In this document: piece after piece, positions 11,255-23,696 of the stretch
Layout: every line of letters starts with the position of its first letter
Position numbering within the stretch: position 1 is the stretch's first letter
Origin: Adiantum capillus-veneris
Lineage: Eukaryota; Streptophyta; Polypodiopsida; Polypodiales; Pteridaceae
Length of the DNA: 64,000 nt
Assembly: GCA_014529385.2 (NCBI GenBank)
Contig: CM043945.1
Coordinates: forward strand, 144,327,741 to 144,391,740
Direction of reading: 5' to 3'
Program-made: the position numbers and the translations under genes
Notes under the pieces: generated by a model
Database searches by the model: none
The model's input: only the letters and a program-made list of their open reading frames with translations
What the model was told of the DNA's origin: nothing

Positions 11255-13294
11255 TTGGAGCTAGTTGAGAGGATACTAGAGCTCCAAAATTTATGGGATG
11301 AACATAAACTACCAATAGGTGTGCAAGATAGAATGCTTCGCATCCTATTTGGAGACTTGGGGGGGGCTAGAGTGATTAAAAATGCTTCCAAGAGAAGCAT
11401 GGCTAGACTATTAGTTCAACTTCCTCCTACATGGGAAGGTGACCTTGGAGGGATTCAAATTCCGTCTTGTTGGGATCAATTGTAAACCATGCTTAAAGGT
11501 CTTGGCATGGTTTCTTCCTTGCACTATCGCATCTGCACAGGTAGTGATGTAGCCAAGCATCCACCCAAGCTTCTTCAACCAAGCAATGAGGACAACTTTA
11601 CAGGAGAGGTTCTTAAGTGCACATGTGAAGGCGGATCATTATCATCGAGGCTTAAACGTGATTGCTTGGAATGCTGCGAGAAGTGTCCAGTTTGTGCCAA
11701 AGCCAGGAAATCAATGCTTTCCTTTGATTACATTCCCATCGGGCCTCAACTAAAGCTATTGACAAAGAGTAGCACTTATTGCCACGAGCTACTATGTTTA
11801 TGGAGTCACAAAGAAAAATGGCTCAATGGAGATGCAATTAGCAACCAAAGAAGCATTGTTGATTTTTGGGATGGACAAAAATTCCAAGAAGTCAAGGACT
11901 TTTGGGATCCATCAACATCTTATGAGCTACCGGTTGTCTGCTCTAATCCTCTTTGCATGAAGTCTTACACTACTTTTCCTACCAGTAGACGTTATAAAGC
12001 TCTTCAAAGTGTTGTGGGAGAAGAGTACAACTTTGTCTGCATCGAGTGTAAAGAGGACATTGTGTGTAAAAAGAGCCTACAAAAGGTACATAGAAGCATC
12101 ACATTGTTTTTTTTTGTAAGATCTCATGATTTCAAACTAAAATTATTTTTTGGGTGGCCATGTGAATAGGGTGATCCTCGAAATGTAGCATTGTTGCTAC
12201 ATTGGAATGGATTTCAGACATCACAGAAAACCCAAAAGAGTTGTGGGGTAGTAGAGGTCATGGTGTTGAATCCAGGAATCAAGTCTTCCATTGATATCTT
12301 GCCAGTTTTGTTTATCCCTCAAAGTTGCAAGAAAATTATGAAGGTTTCTAATGAATTTTTTGGGGCATTTTTGGAACCTTTTCTAGATGAGCTGGAAAGC
12401 CTATATCTAAATGGTGTGGAGGTGTTGTATGACTATCCCATAGAGAAGATCTTTGGTGCCAATCAACAAGGTCTTTCAAAGCTATGTACGCTATGCGCTA
12501 TGGTCATGATGGTTACAGGCAACCATCCGACACAATGCAAAATAGGCCTCTTCAAGAATGGAGTGCAAGAGTTTTGCAGGCGTGATAAACCTCAAGCAAC
12601 TCTAGTATGACCTGGTATAGGATCAAAAGAGGAGCGATACGTCTATAATGAAAATCGCCAGCAAGCTAGATATCCACCTTCAAAGAGGACCATTGAGGAG
12701 ATGACAAAAGCTCTTGATGAGGCTAAACGGTGTTGCACAGACAAAGAAAAGGAAGCATCATGGAAAGAAGTTGGTCTCTCAGGAGAGTCCATACTCTGGA
12801 GATTATATGATCTATATGGATTTGATATCTCTCTAGATTTAGTCTACGACCCAATGCATATCTTATCACTGAATGTATTCAAGAAATATATCTCACATTT
12901 ATTTGAAAGTGTTGAGGCTCTTTTGAAGAAATAAATTGATGCTGCTGTGTGTGTTGTTAAAAAGGCAGCACCTACCTCCATTTTTAAACCATGTTATTTT
13001 GTTATGACAATTATGTAGGCACGAAATTTGTCCAGGGATGACAAAGAAACTATATTAATGAAGTGGCTAAATCTCAAGAAAGTACAAGATTTGTACCACT
13101 GGATCAAGCCAACGTATTTTGCTATGCAGAAATCGAATAGTTTCCTCAAGAAGAGAGCAAATGAGGATGCTAATACTTCCACTATGTCTGAAGATTTAGT
13201 TACATGGCTTTTGTTAGAAGGCCTGATAATTTTTTATTTTGATAAAGTTGGCTCTTTATCCATGAAGGATATCATTGTAACAAATGACAAGTAG
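11255..13294 (+). pseudogene. CACTA transposase, tnp2-like, with two short introns
   Basis: All pieces lie in one frame. Blocks in order: a Cys-rich region (CTCEG..CLECCEKCPVCAKARKS), FDYIPIGPQLKLLT, a further CxxC zinc region, LLLHWNGFQTSQKTQKS with VEVMVLNPG, a PFLDELESLYLNGVEVLYD block, and LDLVYDPMHILSLNVFKKY. The last block is the equivalent of the DPMH segment of plant tnp2 transposases, which cut the element ends. Likely introns: about 12089-12170 (AAAAG/GTACAT to GAATAG/GGTGAT) and about 12949-13019 (ending TTATGTAG). In-frame stops: TAA 11483, TGA 12608, TAA 12932, so the copy is probably dead. Its position 0.6 kb inside the right end of CACTA-1 fits an element-encoded transposase. 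The start is uncertain. Confidence 0.7.
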
Positions 13295-13479
13295 TTTTAT
13301 AATCCAACCACAAGATTTAAGAATTGTAGCATATAACACACGTTATGTAAGCTTTCATTTGTTGTAGTCATAGCTATCTTTATGAATTAAGCCTACTTTA
13401 GTCTCCTAATGTTGAGGTAATCTCTCCTAAATTGTTTGCTCGTGGGAAAATTTTTAGATTAATTACTATTTTGTGTCTA

Positions 13480-13858
13480 CATATTCCTTAATGAATTATT
13501 AGGTGAACTACTAGGTTGTTTATAGTAAAGTTACTAGATGAACTACTAGTTTGCAAGCAACCGTCCTTATATATTACTAGATGACTTGCTAGGTCGTAAA
13601 CAAAAATTGCTAGTTGACTTACTGGTTTGAAAACACCGATATGTAAGGTCAAACTAGTAATTGAGTCAACTCCTACATTGAACTAGTGATCTTTTTACCA
13701 TATTGAGACTTGAATTGCCATATGGTTATTCAACTCTCCATATAGTAACAAAATTACTATATGTAGCATCTAGGAGTTGTCTCTTTTTTACTAGTTTGCA
13801 CTCTTACTAGATGTGTGTATTGAAACTAGTGAATCATCTAGCAATCATATATTTTTTA
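13480..13858. repeat. ctag-rich subterminal repeats, right end of CACTA-1
   Basis: An array of actagatg, ctagtttg and ccatatagt phrases in both orientations, the counterpart of 540-960. Confidence 0.6.
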
Positions 13859-13889
13859 CTATATGGTAAGCTGTCCAAAGCCCCTTGTG
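13859..13889 (-). repeat. Right terminal inverted repeat of CACTA-1
   Basis: Read on the minus strand it starts CACAAGG and matches 484-514 at 26 of 31 positions. The following ATA (13890-13892) is the right copy of the target duplication. Confidence 0.8.
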
Positions 13890-13892
13890 ATA

Positions 13893-14206
13893 GTAATCCG
13901 TGGCTATATCCAGAACAGTGTCAGGTGAGGTCTGCAAGTGACCACTCTCGTCCCTGATGGCACGCATCGAAGTCCCAGGAGATCTCGCTCTGTGATCTGC
14001 GAAGAAATCCTTGTTCATCCTATCAGCCTTGGCTATCCAGTAAACCGAGGACTCATGATAGGTGAACTCAGCACATGCCCCCTGAATACGACATAGCTCA
14101 CTCTGCTGCTCAGCTAACCACTCAGTAAGAAGCATGTCCCCAGGGAACTCCTGCAAGAGTCTCTAAGTGGAAGCTAACGGGGCTCTGAGAGCTCTCTCCC
14201 GAGAAA

Positions 14207-14210
<4 letters not shown>
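13893..14210 (-). pseudogene. LINE ORF2 fragment, upstream half of the split element
   Basis: The minus strand reads EWLAEQQSELCRIQGACAEF, then DRMNKDFFADHRAR, IRDESGHLQTSPDTVLDIATDYY. This is the linker of plant L1 ORF2 just before the reverse transcriptase (the '..NTKFFH..IR-L-D--G----' block). It stops exactly at the CACTA-1 insertion and continues at 480 and below. An in-frame TAG lies near 14163, and the fragment ends at the CT tract starting at about 14209. Confidence 0.8.

Positions 14211-14293
<83 letters not shown>
14209..14293. repeat. (CT)n(CA)n compound microsatellite
   Basis: About 52 bp of (CT)n followed by about 33 bp of (CA)n. Confidence 0.9.
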
Positions 14294-14295
<2 letters not shown>

Positions 14296-14379
14296 CTTCT
14301 TGCACTTATCTGTTCTTTCTATCTATATTTCACTCATCAAGAACCTTAAGTATGTGTAAAGCACAAATCTCGAGTCAAA

Positions 14380-14640
14380 GAACCCTAAAGTCTTATTTAT
14401 GTTGCACCTTACAAGGAAGTTAAAGCAAATCTTGTCTCGGGGTACTTGAGAAGAGAGAGGATTGATCGATGCCACCCATGGTAAGGCCCCTATGTCTTTG
14501 AGGAGGTGGTTGAGGCAATGGGCCATGCAAAAGCAAACAGTGATGCGAGGGTAAGAAGCATTGAGAATGAGTCCAACCGCCCTATTTAATGCCTCTCCAT
14601 CTATGCATATAGCCATGACATACGCCGCCCACACGATGAA
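14380..14640 (-). pseudogene. hAT transposase fragment (DUF659-like)
   Basis: The minus strand reads MAICIDGEALNRAVGLIL and then VCFCMAHCLNHLLKDIGALPWV, nearly the same as the block at about 24780-24930 in the complete hAT below (SFCMAHCLNNLVKDIGALPWV). It is a short piece of the catalytic region of a related hAT element. It is flanked by two copies of an LTR-end-like repeat (14293-14402 and 14860-14985). Confidence 0.75.
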
Positions 14641-15405
14641 GGGAGTGGGGGGGCCCTTGGAGGGAGGTTTGGGACCCCATCTGGTGTCATTCTCTCTCTC
14701 TCACCATGGAGATCTTGGCTACCAAGTTTAAGTTTCAAGCCTATTTTTTCCTTTTTTACTCAAGTGGAGACATTGCAAAGGTGTAAAAGAATGGTCCATA
14801 GGTCGCTTTCGGCCTCCCAAGACGTAAATATATCTTTCTTTCTCTCTCTCACTCATTAATCCTTCTTTCAATTATCTATTCTCTTCTCTCTACATTTCAC
14901 TCTCTAAGAACTAAAAGAAGCCTTGAGTTTGTGCAAAGCATTAATCCTGAGATAACAACCCTAAAGTCTTCCATTGCACCTAACATTGGAATCAGAGCTC
15001 TAGCCGTGCTTCGGTATCACAACTCAAAGGAAAGAAAAGAAGGTGCATCAGCTATGTCCGGCTAGTGTGAAAATGGCCATTTCTTAAGTGAGTCCTATAA
15101 ATCGGACTCGGGTCTCATTTGTAAGACATCTTCTTTGATTACCACACTTGGACTCTAGACCCTTGGCAGCTCTACCCGCACACCTATATTGGTGTGGGCT
15201 TGGTGGTATGGGACACCAACCCTGGTGGTAGAGGCTTGCCCGTCAGCTGCAAGCTCCCAAGCTCGGGGGTGAGCCTGTATTGGCTCTATGGCTAGGAGGT
15301 GAGCCTGATGTCCGCTCACATGCTTGTTTATGTGTGAGTTTGGCTTGTGTCATGTCTTGTATGCAAGATGGAACTGGTGAGGGATTAACATTGGTATCAG
15401 AGCCC
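14641..15405 (+). mobile_element. LTR-retrotransposon end fragments with two primer-binding sites
   Basis: Two matches to the initiator-Met tRNA primer site occur: TTGGAATCAGAGCTC at 14986-15000 (one mismatch) and TTGGTATCAGAGCCC at 15391-15405. Each follows a plausible LTR tail. The tail before the first is partly repeated at 14293-14402. Only LTR ends and leader remain; no gag or pol is recognisable nearby. Fossil fragments, probably Copia-type by primer choice. Confidence 0.6.
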
Positions 15406-17340
15406 TTTCCTGCTTGTTTACACGGCATGGCAACGTGCAAAAAACCACCAGAGCTCATGAGGCCGTGATGGCCTAGCCCCAGTTTCTCTACACTCTTGCA
15501 TAGGGTGGTATGGGAAACTACTAGCAAGAGAAGAGAGCAAGCGGGGCAGATGCCATCAAGTGGTGGGAGTCAATGGTACAATTTTGTTTTTTTTATGTAC
15601 ATGGATTCCCGTGCGTGGAAGTTGATGCTAGTGGTTGTCACCTGGCTGCTGGATGTGTTTAATTCATCCTCTCCGTAAACTGTTTGTGCTTGAGGGTGTC
15701 CTTGGGAGCTGCCATTCCAAGGACATGGTGTTCCCTCCGTTGGCACAAAATGGGAAAGGAGTCTGTTTGATATGGCAACCCCTTCGTGAGCACATTGTGT
15801 GTGTGAGGGAACTAGCCAACTGAATCAATACCCAAGGGCGGTGCCTCGAGGGTCGTGCCCCAAGGTCGCAACCCAATGTTGGGTGCCCACGAGCAGTGCC
15901 TTAGGCAGTGCAGTACGTGTGCGAGCTGAGGGGCAACGGGCCACATCAGCGTTGGCACATGCCGCACGTGCGAGAATTAGAGGCGGTGAGCACACAATCT
16001 ATTCGACGAGCAGTGGCGTACAGGTAGTTGTGGCATCTCAATTTTTTTCACTTACCTAAACCTTGTTTCACTTAAAAGTAACCGCCCGCATTTAAATGTG
16101 ACCACCTTATTTTTAATAAAGTGTGAATTGGCCTTTTTAAAGTTCACTCACTTATAAAAACATCTTCAAGTCACCATTTATCCTCTCTTCTGTGCAAAGC
16201 TCTCTGTTTCTCTTCCTTGTTCTATCTTCTGCTATACATCCGCGCTCCATGGCATCGCATGATACTTCTCCGTGTCACAAAAACGGAAGTGTACAAACTT
16301 AATATTTCAAACCAAAACAAATAACTGAACAAAAGAGAATAGTGAGAGAGATTTAGGAGAATAGGGAGAGAGACATCGACACAGCACTGGGACTGGAAGA
16401 TGGGCCAGTCCCCCCCTTTTGGAGTATCTTTATTAATCAAGTCTTTACAAGCACAATGAATGCGGATCTTTGTATCCACTCTTGTGTTCTAGACCCAGCT
16501 TCTCTACAAGAGAGTACCAAGCTGCAGGTCTCTGATCCCATGGCTGATTCTCCAAGGTCTCTCTACCTGTATCCCAGATTATCTCTCAACAGAGAGTACC
16601 ACAATCTACATGTAATCCTCTTTATTATCTCTTTCTGCAACTCTCTCTCTGTCCTCTCTCTCTGCCCTCTACTGTGCAAGCTTCCACTAGGTGGAATACC
16701 TCTCGGACACTCCACAGATAGCAAGTATCACAACCACCTGCCACGAATCTGCTTTTCTGATCACATTAACTGCTTTTAAACTCCCAAAAGAGAGTGGGAG
16801 AATCTTCATCTGCTTTTTGACCATGAGAGAATAAATGCTTTTCTAGAGAGAGAGAGTGCTAGACTGCTTTCTAGAGAGAATGTTCACCCGCCCACAATAT
16901 GGGTATCGGATGAAAGCTCTCTGTACTATGATTCTAGAGAAAGATAAACCACAGACATAAACTGAAGAGAGGGAAAGATGTCACTCATCATTTGTACTAA
17001 GACTCACTTAGCATTTCACAATGCCAGTCTCAACCTGCATAAAAACATACAAGTTAGCATGCATATTCACAGACATTCCCAGGCGTCCCCGGATGCAACG
17101 CAAACACATATAACATAAGTATGAAATGCATTGTTCTCCGTATGATACCCAGTATCACAAGGTCTAGAAGACCATCTTCCTTCAAGTGCTTGTTTCCTGG
17201 TAGACTAAGTACCTTATTCTGCTACTTGCAAAATTACCATAATCCTGCCATCAAGTGTTACAACCACCATGTAGCACTTTACACCAGAAACACTTAATCA
17301 AAACGATTCCTCTAATTTCACATATTACACAATATTGAAA
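15406..17340. other. Unassigned; probably leader and LTR/UTR sequence of LTR fossils
   Basis: No coding region supported. 16200-17340 lies just beyond the 3' end of the minus-strand chromovirus and may hold its UTR and LTR, but I could not define LTR borders. Confidence 0.35.
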
Positions 17341-18870
17341 TTAGATCATTTCACTTTAAGAGTTCAAAAACCCTAATTTTGTAGCATCCCTCTGACTTCT
17401 AAAAGTTGACCTCAATTGTAGTGCTTCCACATAACTGCTCAGTAACTCGGGGTATGTTTCTAGATCCTTCTCGATCATCCACTGAGCATCTGGAGGGATG
17501 TAATTCTTAAACTTCACCAGATACTTCCTGATGATCTTTCCCAACTTGAGCTGACGTTGCTGATGATGTATAATCTGCTCAGGAATAAGCAATTTCTCTG
17601 TTTCTTCCACATCCCGAAGATCCTCTTTCACAGGTTCTTTGGGTGGTATCCCAACATATGGTCGAAGGAGACTAATGTGAAAGGCATTATGTATATTCCA
17701 TGTCGGAGGAAGATCAAGTCAAAAATTGACACCATTGATCTTCTCAATAATCTTGAAAGGACCATAATACCTGTTAGAAGGTTTAACAACTTCCCCCTTC
17801 TGGTCTTTCTGTTTCTTCAATCGGGCCTTCTCAAACTTGAGAAGTACAAACTGTCCCAATTGTAAGTCCAACTAACGATGATGCTTATCAGCTTTTTGTT
17901 TCTCTTTCTCTTGAGATCTCTGGATAGCAACTTTAACTTGTTGAAGAGCTGTATCAATATCTCGGACAAATTCATCTACAACGAATATCTTATCCTTTGT
18001 AAGAAGGATAGGTGGTAACAAATGCTTACCATGAACCACTTCAAAGGGTGCTTTCTGATTTGTAGAGTGTACAATGTTATTGTACGCAAACTCTATGGAA
18101 GATATTTCTCCCATTCCCTTTGATTATCTGCAACAAATGCCTTCAACATATCTAAAGTAGAGGAATTTGCTATCTCACTCTGGCCATCAGTCTCTGGATG
18201 ATAAGAGGAGGAAAACTGTAGCTTTGTCCCCAAATTGGCAAACAAAGCTTGCCAGAAATTACCAGTCATACGAGAATCTTGATCATAGACAATGGTCTTC
18301 GGCATCCCATGATGCTTAAAGATCTGAGCAATAAAAAACTTTGGCATATGATCTCCTTTAATAGTTTTTCGCACAGGAATAAAGTGTGTCTGTTTGCTAA
18401 ATCTATCCACAATCGTCCAAATGGCATCATTGCTTGCCTGAGTGCGAGGAAGATCCATAATAAAGTCCATAGCAATATTCTCCCAAAGTCCTACAGGAAC
18501 TGGAAGTGGCTGAAGTTGACCGGATGGTTTATGCCTGTCATACTTCACTTTTTGGCATACCAAACACTCTCTGACATATTGCTCAATGTCAGCTCTAAGA
18601 GTGGGCCAAAAGAAATATCTCTCCAATGCCTCTATGGTAGAAAAAATGCCACGATGTCCTGCATATGGAGGTGCATGATCTTCTTCCATAACTTTCCTTC
18701 GCAGAGGCTTTGCAACACGTATAACCTCATTGTGGTATAAATAACCTTCTCTATAAAGAGTAAGGTGAAATTTTCTATCCTGACTAAAGTTGTTTCCAAA
18801 TAGAAGAAAAGTCGGGATCTATAGAATATAAAGTAGGCAACTCTGTAAACTCCTGATGATATGCAAATTA

Positions 18871-19680
18871 CATTCACCCTAGGCCATCTCGATAAAGCAT
18901 TAGCAACTACATTCTTAGAGCCAGACCGATGCAAAATCTGAAAATGAAACATGGACAAAAAGTTTGCCCATCGCATCTGCTTTTCTGATAACTTCTTTTG
19001 AGTCAAGAAGTATCTTAAGCTCTGGTGATCTGTCGTTATCACAAAATCAGCACCTAGGAGATAGTGCTTCCATACAGTAAGAGCATGTACAACTGCCATA
19101 AGTTCCTTCTCATACACTCGGACATGAAGCTCATGATCTTTCAACCGGCATTCACCCTAGGCCATCTCGATAAAGCATTAGCAACTACATTCTTAGAGCC
19201 AGACCGATGCAAAATCTGAAAATGAAACATGGACAAAAAGTTTGCCCATCGCATCTGCTTTTCTGATAACTTCTTTTGAGTCAAGAAGCATCTTAAGCTC
19301 TGGTGATCTGTCGTTATCACAAAATCAGCACCTAGGAGATAGTGCTCCCATACAGTAAGAGCATGTACAACTGCCATAAGTTCCTTCTCATACACTCGGA
19401 CATGAAGCTCATGATCTTTCAACCGGCATTCACCCTAGGCCATCTTAGAGCCAGACCGATGCAAAATCTGAAAATGAAACATGGACAAAAAGTTTGCCCA
19501 TCGCATCTGCTTTTCTGATAACTTCTTTTGAGTCAAGAAGTATCTTAAGCTCTGGTGATCTGTCGTTATCACAAAATCAGCACCTAGGAGATAGTGCTTC
19601 CATACAGTAAGAGCATGTACAACTGCCATAAGTTCCTTCTCATACACTCGGACATGAAGCTCATGATCTTTCAACCGTCT
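18871..19680 (-). repeat. 278-bp tandem repeat, three copies, in the chromovirus RNase H region
   Basis: The phrase cattcaccctaggccatct recurs at 18871, 19149 and 19427, a constant period of 278 bp. The units are almost identical and the third is slightly shorter. The near-identity compared with the general decay around it suggests a recent local duplication. Confidence 0.85.
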
Positions 19681-21373
19681 GCTCTCAAAAGCAACTGCAT
19701 GCTTATTTTGATTCAAAGCAGCCCCAAGACAATCTCCTGATGCATCACAATGCACCTCAAAAGGCTGATGTAAATCTCAAACAATCAAGACTGGCTTTTG
19801 AAAAACCAAATACTTTAACTGTTCAAAGGCTTCTTTCTGTCTTGATCCCCAACGAAAAGTTATGCGCTTCTTTGTAAGATCATAAAGAGGTGAAGCCACA
19901 TAAGCAAAATGTCTAATAAAAATTATGTAATAAGAGCAGAGACCAAGAAAATTGCGAACTTCATGAACTGAAGTAGGAGTAGGCCATTCAACAATTCCTT
20001 TATCTTGGCAAGATCCATACGCACTTCACTGTGTGAAACAATATGACCAAGATAAGGGATCTCTCGAAGAAAGAATTCACTCTTCTTTGCATTTATCTGC
20101 AATCTGTGTTGCCTTAACTCCTGAAACACCGTCTCCATATGTTTCTTATGCTCTTCCTCAGACTTAGAAAATACCAAAATATCATCAAAGAAGACTCCAG
20201 TAAAACTAGAGTGTGGCCTGAAGATTCTGTCCATCATACGATTGAAGATAGCCGGAGCATTGGTCAACCCAAAAGGCATGACTAAAAACTCATAAAGTCC
20301 AAAAGTGGTTGTAAAAGCTATCTTGTGTATATCCTCAGGAGCAATCCGAATTTGATGATAACGACTCTTCAAGTCAATACGACTGAAGATGCTTGCTCCT
20401 TGCAGCTTATCCATAGTATCATCAATCCTAAGAATAGGAAACTGATTCTTTATGGTAATCTTGTTCAGAGATCTGTAATCAATGCACATACGGAAATAAC
20501 CATCTTTCTTCTGAACCAAGAGGACTGGAGAAAAATAAGGAGAAGAACTAGGCCTAATAACATCTTTCTCCAAAAGTTATGAAACTTGTCTGAAAATCTC
20601 CTCTTGCTGGCTGCCACTAACTCTCTAAGGTGGCTGATTTGGAGGTGAATTCCCTAGTACCAAATCAATAGTATGATCCTCTGGTCTTTTAGGAGGCAAT
20701 TCTCCTGGAAGAGAATATGAAATTAGTCTGCAAACTTATTGATAAACTCATGACATTCACAATCCAATACAGACATTGAATTTTGATCACTCAAATCATC
20801 TCGCTCTTTTGCAAAGATCAAATACAAAGAAACAGCTTTCTTTGTTTCTCTTTTAATAGATACATGGCTAACCATTGGCAGAGACCAATCACCGGCATCG
20901 GTTTGGATTTCAACATCCCGGCCGTTATACAAAATAGTCATAGTCTTGTTCTCAAAATCTAGACGATGTTTGATACGCTCGAGCCAACGCATACCCAAAT
21001 TACATCACATCCACTAATAGGAGCTCTCAGAAATGATTTCTGATCTCTAAAATCTCCAAGCCTCAAGTTGAATTTCCCCTAATAGGTGTAGAGTTTGTAG
21101 TCAAATCCTCAAACGCAGATCCAGTACCAATAGGAGAACCCAACTTGTCTGGAGTAATCCTCAACCTCTCCACCATATCAAGTGAAAGAAAGTTGTTTGT
21201 AGAACCCGTATCAAATAGAATCGAAGCCTTCTGATTGTTCAAGGTTCCCCAAGTCTTAAGAAGCTTCCGCTTCTTTTCAGACTGAGGCTTCCCTTGCACA
21301 TGTGGAATATGATGCAAATTGGTTGTTGGCTGATCCTTCACTTCATCCTTCTTAGGACAGCTAGCTTTCATAT

Positions 21374-21944
21374 TGTAGCGCAGATAGTGTGTCGTGCTCT
21401 CTACAGTGGGTGCTCCTCGGTGCAATGTGCGTGACAATCTCACTCAAAACAGGCTGAAAACAGGAAACAATAGACAACAACTCTCACAGACACAACAGCA
21501 ACAGCAACAATAGACCACAACAAATGACTCGACTATCTCAAAGAACTGATACAGACTCTGGTGTGGCAGCACACTCAGCTCTAGCCCAGGACTCTTAGGT
21601 ACAATGGGGGTGTCGAGGCTCAGATGTGCGGGGATGGTGAAGACGTGCTTTGTGTACAGACTCACTCTAAACGACTACATAAAGATAATCCTCAAAAATG
21701 ACCCAAACGACTACTCATATGCACAACCACAGAGAGCCACCAACGGCTCATAAATGTCAGCCATCTAAGTCTATCCCGAAACTGAGTGGTGGTGACCTGG
21801 CCACAATGTCCACTAGGCCACCGTCCGTATCCTGCCACGTGTCGTTGTCCAACTGAGAGAGTCCGTCCAGTGTGAACCAGACCCAACCAACTGTACCAAA
21901 TGTATGTCCTGTGAAAGTGAAAGTGACACTGTGGCCCTGCTACA
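21374..21944. mobile_element. Solo LTR (571 bp), copy 1, inside the chromovirus
   Basis: Begins TGTAGCG and ends GCTACA, flanked by a perfect 5-bp duplication CATAT (21369-21373 and 21945-21949). It is very similar throughout to 27575-28146. Size, TG...CA ends and 5-bp duplication identify a solo LTR left by recombination. The parent family is unknown. Confidence 0.85.
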
Positions 21945-22789
21945 CATATGTTCTGTTTCACATATGAAACACCGTCCTGCTTTATACTTCTGCCAATCCG
22001 CAGATGACAAAAGATTACGTTGCTTCTTCTTGGGACCCTTTGACTTCTGATTCTGATCAGGGTTGGAAGCTGAGGGTCTCTTCTCATCATTCTTGGGCTG
22101 ATCATGCAGACGCTCTTGCCTTGCTCGGTACGAGCTCATCTCCATCTTCCTTGGAACTCCAGGTGTATGCAAACTCTTAGCCACAATAGCTGATTCCATC
22201 ATACGACTCAGAGATTTATGTGGATATACTTTCAAAGACTTATGGAGATGTGGCAATAGGCTGGACTCAAACTTCCACTTCTTCTCATCCTCTGATATGT
22301 ACATAAAAGGGGTAACCTTGAGAAGGGTAGCCAGAAGTTATCAATATAGGTGGTCACCTTCTCAGATTCCTTCTGACCCAACCAATCGCACTCCTTCACA
22401 TCACTCTTGAAATCTGGAGGCAAAAACTGAGCATAAAAGAGCTTCTTGAACTTAGACCAAGTAGTCGGTTTCTTGCTTTCCACAATAAGAGTAAGCCACC
22501 AATGGCTGGCTGTATCCTTTAGATGCATACCCACATGTCTGAGTTTTGACTTCTATGTAAAATCTCCATCAGAAAAGGCTATATCAAATTGTCTGATGAA
22601 AGTCAAGGCTTTGGTGGGATCCCTCTTTCCATTGTAGGTCTCGAACTTGATATCCTTATCTCCTGACTTGAACATACGAGCTTTCTTCTTCCTGCTTTCT
22701 CTCTTAGAGCGTTTCACAATCGCTCTAGATTTGGAACTGAGAGAAAGTCAAGAAGGTGAACTGGAGGAAGACAATGTAGTACTCTCCTC

Positions 22790-23332
22790 GTGCGCAATGT
22801 CAGCTTAATAAAGTTGAACGTCAAAAGCATGCAGGGCTTTTTCATACTCTACAAATTCCCGATAAGAAATGGACTAGCATTTCTATGGACTTTGTCGTTG
22901 GATTTCCTCGGACCCATCGTGGTTATGATGCCACTTGGGTCATCCTTGATCGACTCACAAAAATGGCACGTTTTATTCCTGTTCGCACCATTGTAGAGAG
23001 TCATGAGTTAGCTCAACTCTTTGTGGAGCATTCGTATAAACTCTATGCTTTGCCCAAAGAAATTGTCAGTGATCGTGATTCTAAATTCACTACTAATTTG
23101 AAATTTCTGGCAAATGGCTTTCCAAAAATTGTAAACCCACTTGTGCACGTCTTCCTCAAATCATCCTAAGATCAATGGACAAACTGAACGCACATATCAA
23201 ACAATGGAGGACATGCTTCAAGTATATGTCTCCCGTTGTCAATCTGATTGGGAACGCTATCTCCACGATATTTAATTTGCTTATAACATTACTAAAGCGT
23301 TCGGCTACGGGTTATAGTCCCTTTGTGCTTAT
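22790..23332 (+). mobile_element. Ty3 chromovirus integrase fragment (left of the hAT insertion)
   Basis: The plus strand shows an integrase core: MDFVVGFPRTHRGYDA, RLTKMARFIPVRT, IVSDRDSKFT. It starts abruptly at the gag end of the minus-strand chromovirus and is interrupted at 23333 by a hAT element; integrase C-terminal sequence resumes at 26609. Fossil, with a few breaks. Confidence 0.8.
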
Positions 23333-23696
23333 CATAGTAACATGGGACGGGGGACGAGACCGGGAACGGGGTAAAAGGGCGTCCCGAGGACGGGAAAAAA
23401 ATGGCAATTTGAAAGTGTGTGTTTTTAAACATTTTTTTAAAACACTTGATTTACATTTAGAGACTTACACATTGAGCACAAGTTTGCACCAAAAAGGAGA
23501 GAAATACATGGTCATATTAGCAAAAGACTACAATGGAGCACCAATGGCGTCATAAGAAAACTTGAGTGTACAAACTAGATAAAATGGCATAATGGAAGGG
23601 AAGCCAGGGTGTACACTCACGACAAAATGGCAAAATGGCAAAATGCCAAGATACAAGTAGGCTTAGTAGCAAAATAGTGGGGCAAGAGTAAAGAGA

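Larger units (their letters stand above)
484..13889 (+). mobile_element. CACTA (En/Spm-type) DNA transposon, 13.4 kb, with cargo genes
   Basis: Seen: the left end (484-514) and the reverse complement of the right end (13859-13889) align over 31 bases with 26 identities, beginning CACAAGG and sharing CTTTGGACA and CATATAG. The trinucleotide ATA flanks both ends (481-483 and 13890-13892), a 3-bp target duplication as CACTA elements make. Removing the element with one ATA restores an open LINE frame reading ..TDYYAQLFSADV.., which is strong independent support. Both ends carry 350-400 bp of ctag-rich subterminal repeats, another CACTA habit, and a tnp2-like transposase lies at 11255-13294. The ends start CACAA rather than canonical CACTA. 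Cargo: a transposase-like gene (2727-7205), a PPR pseudogene (7431-8600), a hairpin family and several CT tracts. The transposase has stops, so this copy is probably no longer autonomous. Confidence 0.8.
17356..22790 (-). mobile_element. Ty3 chromovirus fossil, gag to chromodomain
   Basis: Parts in element order (minus strand): gag (about 22640-22230, HLKDTASHWWLTL..), nucleocapsid region (about 22300-21950), aspartic protease (about 21260-21060, LFDTGSTNNFLS), reverse transcriptase (about 20573-19923, with YRSLNKITIK, MPFGLTNAP and FFDDILVFS), RNase H (about 19755-18860, TDHQSLR), integrase (about 18689-17872, H-H-C-C region CLVCQKVK and the DDE core AMDFIMDLP..) and a chromodomain-like tail (17631-17356, IRKYLVKFKNY). 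Order and chromodomain identify a chromovirus. It is clearly broken in many places (ten or so). A solo LTR is inserted in it (21374-21944). The 5' end is cut at about 22790 by a plus-strand fragment. Confidence 0.85.

Noticed and set aside
14986-15405. A complete LTR element between the two primer sites
   Set aside because: No gag or pol and no matching LTR pair; only end fragments are supported.
18871-19680. CRISPR-like or satellite array
   Set aside because: Only three long units without unique spacers; it is a local duplication inside a retroelement fossil.
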